Part shown: one piece after another, positions 1-11,020 of the stretch | Numbering within the stretch: the first letter of the stretch is position 1 | Layout of the letters: each line of letters opens with the position of its first letter | NCBI GenBank assembly: GCA_916613615.1 | Contig: OU744720.1 | Coordinates: 5,869,749 to 5,933,748 of the forward strand | Direction: 5' to 3' | Source of the DNA: Steromphala cineraria | Taxonomy: Eukaryota > Mollusca > Gastropoda > Trochida > Trochidae | Length of the DNA stretch: 64,000 nt | The notes under the pieces: generated by a model | The model's database searches: none | Told to the model about the DNA's origin: nothing | What the model saw: only the letters and a program-made list of their open reading frames with translations | Program-made: the position numbers and the translations under genes

Positions 1-860
1 CGAAACTGTATGTACTTTGCTACGATGTTAATATGAACGCTTTTATGACATCATATATTATTCTGAGAGAATCTCTGTGAAGTGTAAAACAACCAAAAAC
101 ATCTCACGCTATGCCATTAAACCATTACGAGAAGTGTCAGAAGTGCTTTTAGGTACTATTTATATCTCTGACTTGCCCAATTTCCGAAGTTGATCTGATT
201 GACGCATTCAATGCTTCCCACACTCATAAAAACTGAAATGTATAGAAATGTACGTCCGTGTTTTATCGTATATTTGTATAAATACAGAGATGACCTGAAT
301 ACAGCATAAAGTAGTAAAAAGTGTCCGTCGGTCCATGTATGCAGGCTGTTCTTTTCTCGATAAGAACTAATAAGACAACCCATAAAGCCTTGATCAGTTT
401 AAGTTGGTAAATGGAACACATCGTCATGTGTAGATGTGCATGCAACACTATCAATTACTAAATTTAAATCATAAATTCAAATTTAATTTTCCATAATATT
501 TTTTGAACATTATTGTTTTCTTTATTGACCTACAATCGCAGGAAATACCATCATATTCATAATTTGAATTAGCTTTTGGTAAATTTAGTATCACGTTAAA
601 TCTACAGGAATCAAAAGAATAACAAGCCAATTAGATAAATAAATACTGTGAACACCTTGATGTTTGTAAAATAGCCCAAAATGAGAATCGCCAACAGAAT
701 TAGAAATACTTAGCCAAATATTTTAGCGCTGACGATAGTCGTAATTCCTTGAACAGATATCCTCGTTGCCAAATTTGCAGCTGATTTAGGAAAATATAAA
801 GACTCTCTATGGTATCAAGAAGTCTATTTCGGATGGAAGTAGTTTGGTATATCTTAATAT
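1..860. other. Non-coding stretch, no recognisable feature
   Basis: AT-rich DNA with only short chance reading frames. I see no repeat, RNA gene or transposon end here. The sequence 'atatcattaatagctcc' at its right edge marks the start of the first 1.7-kb tandem copy. Confidence 0.6.
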
Positions 861-2549
861 CATTAATAGCTCCAAGCATTTGACAAACAACTTATCAGTT
901 CAGTCCCTCTGCGTTCAGTCTTGAAATAAATTAGGAAGTTTGCCACAGGCCAATGCTAGATATTGAGGATTGTTGGATCATACGGGAATGGCTTCATTGT
1001 GAATTGCAAATGAATCAAACATAAAATGGGATTAGTTCAATTATTGTAGCTCTTGGATACATAAGTTGTATTGGCCAGAATAGGACAAACGTAACAACCA
1101 CTTGATTTGGCATTGGAGCCATCATTTGCTTCTGCTTCTACTACAAGTTATTGTCCCCGTGGTGCAGCTATCTTGTTTAGTGATAAATCTCAGATTTGGT
1201 TTCTGCCCTAAAAGCTAAAAGGTGTAAATGTTATAACCAACAGTTGATAGTGGTAGGAGAAATTGTGTCATGGAAGATGATTTATGGAACCAATCAAGAT
1301 TGAGAATAACTCGACAATGTGAGAGGATTGCCGTAACAAATCAGAGTATAGCTTACAATTCTGTTCCAACAGTTACATGGAACACAAACAAATGCTATTA
1401 ACTTTTGACATTAGCGGGTACTTTCAATACTGGTTTTGCTGACGGGGACATGAAACGGAACATCAGAACATCGTGTCCTTGGTTAAGTAGTACAACGCAC
1501 AATAGTATCAGGAAAAACTAGTGAATCTATTTCTACATAATTACGTACGTCAAATTGCAAAATCAATCCTGCGATCTTTTCCTGATCAGGTGTTATTATT
1601 TGAGACACCGTCAATGAAGCGAAGTGAACTTCCTTCTTCAAGGGCAAACAGCAGGTGAGAAAAGGTTTTCCGCCTAAAAGCTTTAAATGAGGTAGTAATG
1701 CGAAATCTCGGTCAACAGGAGCAGTTATCGGAAACAAAATAGATTGACCAATCACCAACAGTTAAATCCTCCTTTCTTCCATTCTCTCCCAAGAGACGCA
1801 GATCAAGTCATGAAATGTTGAACGAGCCTCTGTTCTTTTAGTATACCAAATCCGTGGGTTCCGGCAGTTTCCACTGGCGGAGGAAATTGCACCACAATCC
1901 ATTTGAATATTTTTAGCAAATGAACAACGCTTCTCGTATGGAAAGGATTAATCATATCCAGCGCCTTGATCATGATTCAGTCGCCAAAATGACGATTTTA
2001 GAACAGCCTCGGTGATTGCTCAACTAATATAAATTTTACCTATTAGTTGGTCAATCAACTGCAAATGAACTTCTTTTATGGTTCAGAAATATATTCTAGA
2101 CATTCCTATCATTTTCAGGTGCACTGATGAAGTGATTTTAATTCAAGATGAACTTATGTTGTAAAACCTTAAGATTATTGTTCTGTAAGCATTTCATGAA
2201 GATGTGATGAAATATACTCAGAACACAAATAATTTTAAGTCACATGTATTCCTGATTTTGGAGATGTACAAATTGGTATCAAGTGGTAAATAAGGGTGTG
2301 TCGACTTGGCAAAATTTAGAACAATAGGTGAAAGACTTTACATTTTACTCTGTAGACTAAGTTCCAAAAAATGTGTTTTTCAGCAATTGTGCAATGAGAA
2401 TAACTATTGCCATAGCTGTTCTATCGGTCGATAATACAGAATGAGACTGTCTTAAAAGATAACATTGTGGCCTTAAGAATAGTGTAAACCAGTGTTAACA
2501 AGTGTTTGCCCCTCTTTCATTGATGACTTGATTGACCCTCCTCGACATA
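861..2549. repeat. 1.7-kb tandem duplication, copy 1
   Basis: The stretch from 'cattaatagctccaagcat' to 'gaccctcctcgacata' is repeated almost base for base about 1,705 bp downstream. Differences are scattered substitutions and 1-3 base indels. On the minus strand it contains a broken unknown reading frame (1483-1973), and its right end carries a short terminal piece of a Tc1-like element. The two copies are joined by a short 'tcagggatgtttccgtat' sequence that resembles the dispersed repeat found at 6.4 and 6.9 kb. Confidence 0.9.
1483..1973 (-). pseudogene. Broken unknown reading frame, copy 1
   Basis: Minus-strand counterpart of the frame at 3104-3676. It differs by small indels: an extra two bases near 1838-1843, and a changed 'acaacgcac' around 1492-1500 that shifts the frame and ends the protein early. 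I do not recognise the protein. The frame is probably not functional; it may be a relic of a gene or of a mobile-element protein. Confidence 0.4.
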
Positions 2550-2567
2550 TCAGGGATGTTTCCGTAT

Positions 2568-4250
2568 CATTAATAGCTCCAAGCATTTGACAAACAACTT
2601 ATCAGTTCAGTCCCTCTGCGTTTAGTCTTGAAATAAATTAGTAAGTTTGCCACGGCCAATGCTAGATATTGAGGATTGTTGGATCATACGGGAATGGCTT
2701 TATTGTGAATGGCAAGTGAATCAAACATAAAATGGTATAAGTTCAATTATTGTAGTTCTTGGATACATAAGTTGTATTGGCCAGAATAGGACAAACGTAA
2801 CAACCACTTGATTTGGCATTGGAGCCATCATTTGCTTCTCGTTTTACTACAAGTTATTGTCCCCGTGGTGCAGCTATCTTGTTTAGTGATAAATCTCAGA
2901 TTTTGTTTCTGTCCTAAAAGCTAAAAGGTTTAAATGTTATAACCAACAGTTGATAGTGGTAGGAGAAATTGTGTGATGGAACATGATTTATGGAACCAAT
3001 CAAGATTGAGAATAACTCGACAATGTGAGAGGATTGCCGTAACAAATCAGAGTATAGCTTACAATTCTGTTCCAACAGTTACATGGAACACAAACAAATG
3101 CTATTAACTTTTGACATTAGCGGGTACTTTCAATACTGGTTTTGCTGACGGGGACATGAAACGGAACATCAGAACATCGTGTCCTTGGTTAAGTAGTACA
3201 CCCACAATAGTATCAGGAAAAACTAGTGAATCTATTTCTACATAATTACGTACGTCAAATTGCAAAATCAATCCTGCTTTCTTTTCCTGATCAGGTGTTA
3301 TTATTTGAGACACCGTCAATGAAGCGAAGTGAACTTCCTTCTTCAAGGGCAAACAGCAGGTGAGAAAAGGTTTTCCGCCTAAAAGCTTTAAATGAGGTAG
3401 TAATGCGAAATCTCGGTCAACAGGAGCAGTTATCGGAAGCAAAATAGATGGACCAATCACCAACAGTTAAATCCTCCTTTCTTCCATTCTCTCCCAAGAG
3501 AGGCAGATCAAGTCATGAAATGTTGAACGAGCCTCTGTTCTTAGTATACCAAATGCGTGGGTTCCGGCAGTTTCCACTGGCGGGGGAAATTGCACCACAA
3601 TCCATTTGAATATTTTTAGCAAATGAACAACGCTTCTCGTATGGAAAGGAGTAATCATATCCGGCGCCTTGATCATGATTCAGTAGCCAAAATGACGATT
3701 TTAGAACAGCCTCGGTGATTGCTCAACTAATATAAATTTTACCTATTAGTTCGTCAATCAACTGCAAATGAACTTCTTTTATGGTTCAGAAATATATTCT
3801 AGACATTCCTGTCATTTTCAGGTGCATTGATGAAGTGATTTTAATTCAAGATGAACTTGTTGTAAAACCTTAAGATTATTGTTCTTTAAGCATTTCATGA
3901 AGATGTGATGAAATATACTCAGAACACAAATAATTTTAAGTCACATGTATTCCTGATTTTGGAGATGTACAAATTGGTATCAAGTGGTAAATAAGGGTGT
4001 GTCGACTTGGCAAAATTTAGAACAATAGGTGAAAGACTTTACATTTTACTCTGTAGACTAAGTTCCAAAAAATGTGTTTTTTAGCAATTGTGCAATGAGA
4101 ATAACTATTGCCATAGCTGTTCTATCGGTCGATAATACAGAATGAGACTGTCTTAAAAGATAACATTGTGGCCTTAAGAATAGTGTAAACCAGTGTTAAC
4201 AAGTGTTTGCCCCTCTTGCATTGATGACTTGATTGACCCTCCTCGACATA
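2568..4250. repeat. 1.7-kb tandem duplication, copy 2
   Basis: Direct repeat of 861-2549 in the same orientation. Here the right end runs on without a break into a Tc1-like transposase remnant (about 4250-5110), whereas in copy 1 the match stops at the Tc1 terminus. This suggests that the duplicated unit ended inside the Tc1 element. Copy 2 keeps a longer reading frame than copy 1. Confidence 0.9.
3104..3676 (-). pseudogene. Unknown reading frame with one internal stop, copy 2
   Basis: A minus-strand frame runs from 3676 to 3104 with a single in-frame TAA at 3467-3469, giving parts of 69 and 119 residues. The first part contains the segment 'KIFKWIVVQF...ILRTEARSTFHDLICLSWERM'; a related segment occurs on the minus strand at 19.2-19.35 kb, so the sequence belongs to a dispersed family. 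The second part is rich in leucine and proline, with no cysteine cluster or catalytic motif I can name. It could be a fragment of a transposable-element protein or of a duplicated host gene. I assign no function. Confidence 0.4.
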
Positions 4251-5110
4251 GTACGTATCAGCACTCTATGACTTGTTGGGGGATCTGCTGCTACTCCCGA
4301 TGCAGTGCTGCATCTAACTCTTCCACACTTTGAACAGGAGGGTCTCTTCTAAATACACCAATGATATCCCATAAATGTTCTATCGGGTTCACTCTGACTC
4401 TAAAGGGTCTAGCATTGTCTTCCATGTAAACTGGTTTTCTACGATGAGTGTGGTTGTCGAAATGTGGAATTTCCACAGGAAGAAGGGTGTTATATCGATA
4501 TTTCTTTGCATTGAGTGTACCTGGAACTGTCAAAAGGTCGAGTTAACAAGTGTAGGAGACACAACCCCATATCATCACAGAGCCAACACCACACTGATAG
4601 GTTGGTTGGATATATCTTGATGCGAAAGCCTTTCGTCAAACATGAAATTCGGCCATCCACAATATGCAAAAACATCCTACACTCATCAGACCAATGCCCC
4701 GGCGCCATGATGTCGAATTCCAACCCACTCTCGCTCTACATCACCTAACAAGGTCATTGATGTGCCATTATGATAATTTTACACGTTGAAGAGCCCTACG
4801 TGCCTTTTAACCCGCCGCTCAAAGACCAGGCCTAACGGTCGGTTTGGAAACCCTCCTCTACCAGGGCAATAGTGAAGGGAACGTGTCTAACATTCCGAAC
4901 CAGTGCTCTGTCTTAATGCACAGAGGTTATTGTCGGACTTCCAGATCTAACACGGTCTTTCACGTCATTGGTTTGGATGTGTTTTGGTATCAAACGTGTG
5001 ATAACATTGTGGTGATTCCCCAACTGTCTAGCAATTGATCTTCAGGACATTCCGACATTCTGCATACTAACTGTTCACCATCTCTCCCCTAATGATAATC
5101 TACATCTTGG
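4250..5110 (-). mobile_element. Tc1/mariner-like transposase remnant
   Basis: The minus strand encodes pieces of a Tc1-family DDE transposase in shifting frames. These are a 'WSDECRMFLH' block with the first catalytic Asp (about 4690), a 'YMEDNARPF' block with the second Asp (about 4415) and 'NPIEHLWDIIG' with the expected Glu (about 4375), followed by the usual C-terminal 'VQSVEELDAALHRE'. Frameshifts and stops separate the blocks, so it is inactive. The far N-terminal helix-turn-helix part seems to lie around 4980-5060. I could not define the inverted ends; the left one may overlap the terminal piece of the tandem duplication. Confidence 0.8.
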
Positions 5111-5357
5111 CATAGTTGAATCTGAGACTCATATGCAATCATTTGTTTGAGATAACAGATGATATTGTTTTTGAATTTGTTATTGAATTGATTTCTCCAA
5201 ATACACGAGTTCATTTTTAAACTGGTTGCATGAGTAAAGTCCGAGATTCACGAGCACTCTGTCAACATTTTCACTTGTTGAAAAGATATACTTAACTGAA
5301 ATAAATGGCGCTTAACTTATTGTTCTGTGTATTTGTTACAGTAAATCTGTGAAATCA

Positions 5358-5465
5358 ATAAATACATGTATTTACTGAAACTTTCAGTAAATACATGTAA
5401 TTACTGTTTCACTCAGTAAATACATGTATTTACTAAAATTTCCAGGAAATACACGTATTTACTGA
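5358..5465. repeat. Tandem palindromic repeat, about 29 bp, four copies
   Basis: Four copies of a palindrome close to 'agtaaatacatgtatttact' are spaced about 29 bp apart. Each is nearly its own reverse complement, centred on ACATGT, so every unit could form a small cruciform. Copies 2 and 4 carry single substitutions. Confidence 0.85.
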
Positions 5466-5469
5466 AATA

Positions 5470-6400
5470 AGAGGCCAGTAATTACACTTATCATATAATG
5501 GAGGGTGTTATCGATGCAATAAAGCTATCTGATAAACTTGGTATCCGATTGCCTCAAAATCTGATAAAGATGCAAATTAGGTCAAAACATGAACTATTTT
5601 CTCAAAACTCCATGCATGTCATGCGAGTCCTAAAACGGTCACTGACCATTGATAACGTCGTCGGGAGTTTTTAGGTTTTGTGTTTTTTATCGAATAAAAT
5701 ATTGTACAAAAGCCGTCAGGGTAAACTTATCACGCATTCGTATTTAGGAAATTATAGCTTGGTTATCGAAGCGTTTCAAGTTGTTTTCATCATTCGTTTA
5801 AAAATATAACGATATGCAGCTAACAATATCGACTATCAAAAAAATATGTGCTTCAATTTTCGTGAATAACATAGGCCTAGATCGCCTAGACCATGTCGGT
5901 TACCAACTTATCAGCAAAAACAAATCATATTCTAGTGATAATACACATTATCTAGTAGAGGAGTAACAAACGCAACAACATCACCTTCGCAAATAGTCGA
6001 CGTTTAGTCTAAGGATACCGTAACTGAACTGGCGTAACAACAATGACAATATACAATGCAGCTTTTCAAAATGCAGTTAGAGTTACTTCCCCTGTTGTAG
6101 CGACGTTGACAAGTGGTTCTTACACATTTTGTGTTATAAAAAAATACAATATTTACTTGTGCACTGGGAATAATACTGAAAATGTTGATAGATTGTAGAA
6201 GACGTTTCTAACACTGTGAAAAAAATAATTTAATGAAGGAATATTTCTAGACTGTTCACAACTATACATCGCCGACAATATGACCTTCACCTTGGTTTAT
6301 TGTGAAAGCAATTACTCCGCGAAATCTAGGTCAAACATATTTTAAGTAGGAATCATATTTTCTTTTAAACCCGTTTATTTCAAAATGACATTATATGATA
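5470..6400. other. Non-coding stretch, nothing recognised
   Basis: AT-rich sequence with no long open frame, no transposon ends and no clear internal repeat. Confidence 0.5.
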
Positions 6401-6401
6401 A

Positions 6402-6455
6402 AGAAATTATTAACCTCGTGTGTTTCCGTATCATTAATATCATATAATAGGAATA
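6402..6455 (+). repeat. Dispersed 54-bp repeat, solo copy
   Basis: This segment, ending '...catataataggaata', matches both arms of the hairpin at 6821-6974 in the same orientation as its left arm. More diverged relatives in the inverse orientation occur near 52325-52370 and 56155-56210. It is followed by a short (aaat)n run. Confidence 0.75.
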
Positions 6456-6654
6456 CAAATAAATAAATAAATAAATAATCAGTGGTTGAATTTCCAAACT
6501 GGAAAGAAATGCATCATAGTAATAATAACACTGACAAATCCTATCCGCAAGTGACTGCAGCGTTTTCGCGATGTCGGCCACGTTCTAACGTCAGCTGTAC
6601 AAAGGGAGACAACTCTAAATTCCTCGCGACTTCGATCTATTTTTTGCGATCGTT

Positions 6655-6770
6655 GCCTAGGGTTCCACGTTCAAGTCCCTTGACGACGGGCTGATATGGG
6701 TTTTGCCCTTGACGACGGGCCGATACAGGTTATCTGCCCTGCGGGCTGATACAGGGTGCTTGACGAAGGG
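6655..6770 (+). repeat. GC-richer short tandem repeat with 'ttgacgacgggctgata' units
   Basis: Three to four imperfect copies of a roughly 30-bp unit containing 'cttgacgacgggctgata' or close variants. The base composition stands out from the AT-rich surroundings. It lies between the solo 54-bp repeat and the hairpin, so it may be internal sequence of one mobile element bounded by those repeats. Confidence 0.6.
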
Positions 6771-6820
6771 TGTATCGTACATTCAAAATCTCTGTATTTA
6801 TAAGCAAGTATATGATAAAT

Positions 6821-6974
6821 AGAGATTATTAACTGAGTGTGTTTCCGTATCATTAATATCATATAATAGGAATAAAATGTGTATTATGCGAGCCTTTGGC
6901 GAGCATAATACATATTTTTGTATTCCTATTATATGATATTAATGATACGGAAACACACTCGGTTAATAATCTCT
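6821..6974. repeat. Long hairpin with 54-bp arms
   Basis: Left arm 6821-6874 and right arm 6921-6974 are reverse complements with one mismatch. The inner segment adds a second inverted pair around 'tgtattatgc' and 'gcataataca', leaving a loop of about 13 bases. The same arm exists alone at 6402-6455. A fold-back or MITE-type element is the likely source; I see no coding capacity. Confidence 0.85.
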
Positions 6975-7098
6975 ATGTATCCTTCATTGTGCCTTTTATA
7001 CAATTCCTTCTTAAATGTATCTTCAAAATCGGAAGTCATTATGGTCTGGTGGCGAAATTCAATATGCAAACATGCAAAGTATTCTGAAACCTGAGTTA

Positions 7099-7245
7099 GC
7101 TTGAAGTTTTGATTATTCAGCTTGATTGTTCACTCAAGCTCATTTCATAACTCACCAATCAAGAAACAAAGCCTTGGTGTGAAGCTTTGATTGGTCAGCT
7201 GATGTTTTATTCAGTCAAGTAAGCTTCATAACTCACCAATCAAAC
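7099..7245 (+). repeat. Tandem duplication of about 73 bp
   Basis: Two adjacent imperfect copies, each containing 'ttgatt..tcagct', 'ca(g)tcaag' and 'cataactcaccaatcaa'. Confidence 0.7.
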
Positions 7246-7259
7246 TGTAAGGAACGTGT

Positions 7260-8030
7260 CACTGTTCAATGTTCGAAAGACAGGGACTTTTAAATGTATT
7301 TATTTATGTATGTCTTATTGGCAATTTGTCAAAGAAAAAGGTATGAAATAAACACATGTTCTGTATTATTTTGCAACAAACATGTTCTCTTATTAAGATA
7401 CTAGATATGCTGATACCAAGGTTAGGACACAAAATCAGGAAACGATGTTGCACTTAATGCCAGACGGTAATACCGCTGTTATACTATATTATTGGCGTTG
7501 ATGACATGTTAACAATAAATGGAAATGAAAGAATAAGACCGTTGATCCTTAAGAATGTTGTTCTATTACAGTCGCACATCTAAACTACACTGCCATGTTT
7601 TACACACGTTTCTCCGGGTCGGTATATTTGTTACTGAACTCGACACCTATGATTGATAATTAAATTATTCTTTATCTAAGATTGCTGCAATTAATTAAGT
7701 TCTTGGAAACCTGGTGGGATAAATCATCGAAGAATTTGTATTGATATTGAGGATGATTACATTGCAGAAGAACGCAATTTTTCATATTGATAGGGGAATG
7801 GAATTATATGTTAATGTTATATATCCAAATTGTTCACAATGTGAATACTTGAAACAATTGGTGGAGTTGGAAGATATCATGCTGCTGACATATATTCTGT
7901 TACAGCTTGTGAATAAGATTTAACCGGCTACCTGCAGTTGACCATTATCGGAGATGGACACTATCAGGTAGAACCTCAATATCTACTTACAGTGACTACA
8001 AAGCATGATACGGATGTTGAATGATTATCT
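7260..8030. other. Non-coding stretch, nothing recognised
   Basis: The only open frame (7741-7923, 60 codons) shows no motif and no similarity to anything else in the window. I treat it as chance. Confidence 0.45.
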
Positions 8031-8037
8031 GGAAAGA

Positions 8038-8337
8038 GAAGAGCAGCTAAAGGAATCTTCAGAAACGTATCGACTTTTTAATTACCCAAGTCGCATGATG
8101 TTCAAATCTTGACATTTGCCTAACGTGGGCTCCTTATTGTAAAGTGTCTGTTTATCATTGCTTCGTTGAGTGTCAAGCGAAAATAACAAAGAAGAGAAGA
8201 GCAGCTAAATGAAACCTCAGAAACGTATCGACTTTTAAATTACCCAAGTCGCTTGAAGTTCAAATCTTGACATTTGCCTAACGTGTGCTCATTATATCTA
8301 AAGTGTCTGTTTATCACTGCTTCGGTGAGTAGCAAGC
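8038..8337 (+). repeat. Tandem duplication, period about 158 bp
   Basis: 'gaagagcagctaa' at 8038 recurs at 8196, and the following 140 bases match closely, including 'cagaaacgtatcgactttt' and 'caaatcttgacatttgcc'. Confidence 0.85.
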
Positions 8338-9173
8338 TTAAGAGATATAGATGGAAACTTGATGTTATGACACTGGTAGCTTTAGGTCTAAATATTTCAT
8401 TTAATTAATACCACGCAAGGTTTTCTTAACTTGGCTAACATCAAGAAATTGCATATAAAATACTTTTGTAAAATTCTGTGGAGAAAAGTTTATAGCATCA
8501 TTTAGTTACTGACATTAGTTTTGCAATGACCATCTTTACATTGTATTTAAAGGATAAATTTGGGATCATTGTATTTAAAGGATAAATTTGGGATGATTCA
8601 TGGGTTCCACATAAAAAATGGTGAGTGTTATGTTTAATTCCTTGATCACGTTTTCTTTTCAAACGCCGCCCTTTACATAGCATTACATAAACAGATCATA
8701 TTATTCCTAATGCTGATATAATAAAATATTCCCTTACACGAACAGTGTTTGTAAGAAAGCTATATAAATGTAATACGGAAAGTGATCGTGAGAATGCTGT
8801 TCTTGCATTAGCATTGTCAATATTTTGAGCCTTTGCATGATCAAAACTTTCATAATGTTATAAATGAAAGTGATGCATTGCAGAAACCATTAATCATGGT
8901 GAATGTGTGACCTAACGTGATTTGTCATGTCTAAAGTAGGAACAATAAATGGTCCTTCTCAAATTGTCACTCTTATTGAGTTACTATCCAGTAAACGTTT
9001 TGTTCGAATGACAACTATACCAATTTACGGATAGTTCAGTAACACCATTAGGAAGATTATTCCATTTGGCAAAATGAACTAAGAAACATAACATACATCA
9101 TTTTGATGAGTTACGGTTTCAACGGTTTTTAGTAATACAAAATATCACAAGCATACATGTACATCCATATATA

Positions 9174-10705
9174 CTATACAAAAAAAGAAACGCATAGGTG
9201 AATGTTTTCCGGATAAATGAGTTTTCAAAACTAAATATGTCTATAAAAACTGTGAAACACATTTGGTTGTAGAAACATTTTGATTGTGACAATTTTGAAT
9301 GTTCGAATCTGTCACTGATTTCAAAATTGTGAATTTGAACGCGTTTTTGACCAAAATGAAAAAAAACATCGCAAATTGGAACCATAAGCACTTTGAAAGT
9401 TGAAATTATTGGAAACATGCGTGTATTCACATTCTCCACAAAAGGCTTTCACCGATCACGAATTGCAATAGAAGTTTTACCATATGAAGAGTAAATGCAA
9501 ATTCCACGTTTTGGCACTGCAACTCGAATAACAGCCATTGGCAAAATTCAGACTGGAGAGTAGCAAACATTCCTTGCCAGGGGTCATAACGTCTAAAAGA
9601 GTACAAACACTTGTCGTTTAGAAAGCTTCAAACAATTTGGTTCCACCAATGATTGTCCACGTTCTGGAACACCTTGGGTCATCACAGAGGGTCAAGATCG
9701 CTAAATTTGGTTCCTTCATCCATGTTACTGCATTGTCAATGCTGTGTACACAGCTGACAGGGTGCCTATTCTACACAGAATTTCGCCACAAACAATACGG
9801 AATCGTTTGCAACAAATCAGATTGAGAGTCAGGAGACGCTACTTTGGCAATATGTTATGACGTCATAATCGCTCGCAACGTGTTCTGTGCTGTAACAACG
9901 TTCAGGTCTGGAACCTAAGACATGGGAAATGTGTAAGTCTTAGCGATGCATCAGGATTTCTTTTGCAAAGAGGAGATGAAAAAGAATTGGGTATACAGAC
10001 GTGTACAAATGAAAGATACGCTCCAAACTGCCAAAGTCAAGTCGTTAGATTTTGGAAAGGGTAACCTGATGATGTAGGCGGCCATATGCTACACATTTCT
10101 TTCTGGTTTCATTCATTTTCAAGGCAGTCTAATGGGCTTATGTTCATAACACACTACCATCAAAAGACACGTACTTCCGATAAATGACTTAGCGTCGTAA
10201 CGTTGTCCACTACATCGAAAGAGCACATACTGTTGGTGTCACAAGATCATTTCTGACATGTTACAACATCAATGGGATCCCCTATCACTTACGTAATCAG
10301 GATCTTAACCTGATTGAACACTTTTGAGATGAACTGGATTGACCTCTCTGGCAGCGTTAACGTTTACGTCAAATGCTTCCAAACCTGGCTCAGTTTGTGC
10401 AGGACAAGTTGGAGACCATTATCCAATCATCAATGTAGCGACTTATACAGTCTATGCCAAGGCGTTTGAAAATTGTTAAGCGTTCACGTGGTGGTAAAAA
10501 CAGACAATGACATTCAAGTGACCTCTGATTAGCTAAAGGAAGTTAAAGTCATATGGCGTGCATGATATCATAAAGAGCAATGATCCTGTTATCTCAGTGA
10601 GAAATTTCAGTTTGTTATACGCATTTACTAAAAGACAGTGTCAATTCAAAATTGACTGTAACCACATCTTGAAATATCCAGCTATGCGTTTCTTTTTTTG
10701 TATAG
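9174..10705 (+). mobile_element. Tc1/mariner-like transposon, complete ends, dead transposase
   Basis: The ends are perfect 24-bp inverted repeats (9174-9197 and 10682-10705, starting 'ctatacaaaaaaagaaacgc'), flanked by TA on both sides (9172-9173, 10706-10707), the standard Tc1/mariner target duplication. Copy 2 of the surrounding tandem repeat lacks the element (empty site near 13568-13575). The interior encodes transposase on the plus strand in broken frames, so the copy cannot move itself. Length, about 1.53 kb, fits the family. Confidence 0.93.
9637..10500 (+). pseudogene. Decayed Tc1-family transposase
   Basis: Within the element, frames shift repeatedly but family blocks remain. Near 9640-9700 is a version of the Tc1 helix-turn-helix 'DCPRSGTPWV' region. 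Near 10294-10350 is 'NQDLNLIEHF' followed by a stop, corresponding to the family's 'SPDLNPIEHLWDEL' with its catalytic Glu. Near 10385-10450 is the C-terminal 'NLAQFVQDKLETI' and 'RLIQSMPRRLK' region. Several stops, for instance inside 'HF*DELD*', make it non-functional. Confidence 0.85.
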
Positions 10706-10836
10706 TATATTTACATACTATTAGCATAAGTATGTGTCTAAGGACAGACACTTTAGTACATAATAATAAGTTATACACTAAAAGTAGTGGGTTACAAAGC
10801 CAATAGGTATATTCACAAACATTATTAATATTTGAT

Positions 10837-11020
10837 GACTTTTGTAGAAGAAGAAGAGCTTTATTCAGTATATGTGGCCACATGACCAAAAGTACAAATC
10901 AATAAAACACATTTTAGCACATGTATAGGCGGAGATACGTTATTTATCATACAGGTAAATTTCTTTTCAGGTTAATAGCCATATTTTTTAGTAATTTTAC
11001 ATTATTAGACTTTTGTAAGT
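10837..11020. repeat. 170-bp segment present only in duplication copy 1
   Basis: The segment is bounded by direct 10-bp repeats 'gacttttgta' (about 10838 and 11008); copy 2 has one such sequence and nothing between (around 13693-13702). It begins 'gaagaagaagagctttatt'. It is either an insertion with a 10-bp target duplication or ancestral DNA deleted from copy 2 by recombination between the short repeats. Confidence 0.6.

Noticed and set aside
8498..8683. Small basic protein repeated at 12900-13100
   Set aside because: It lies in the tandem duplication, contains a 27-bp internal repeat and changes amino acids freely between copies; no sign of selection.
9119..9439. 106-residue minus-strand frame
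   Set aside because: It spans the left end of the Tc1 element and its flank, so it is a chance frame across a transposon junction.
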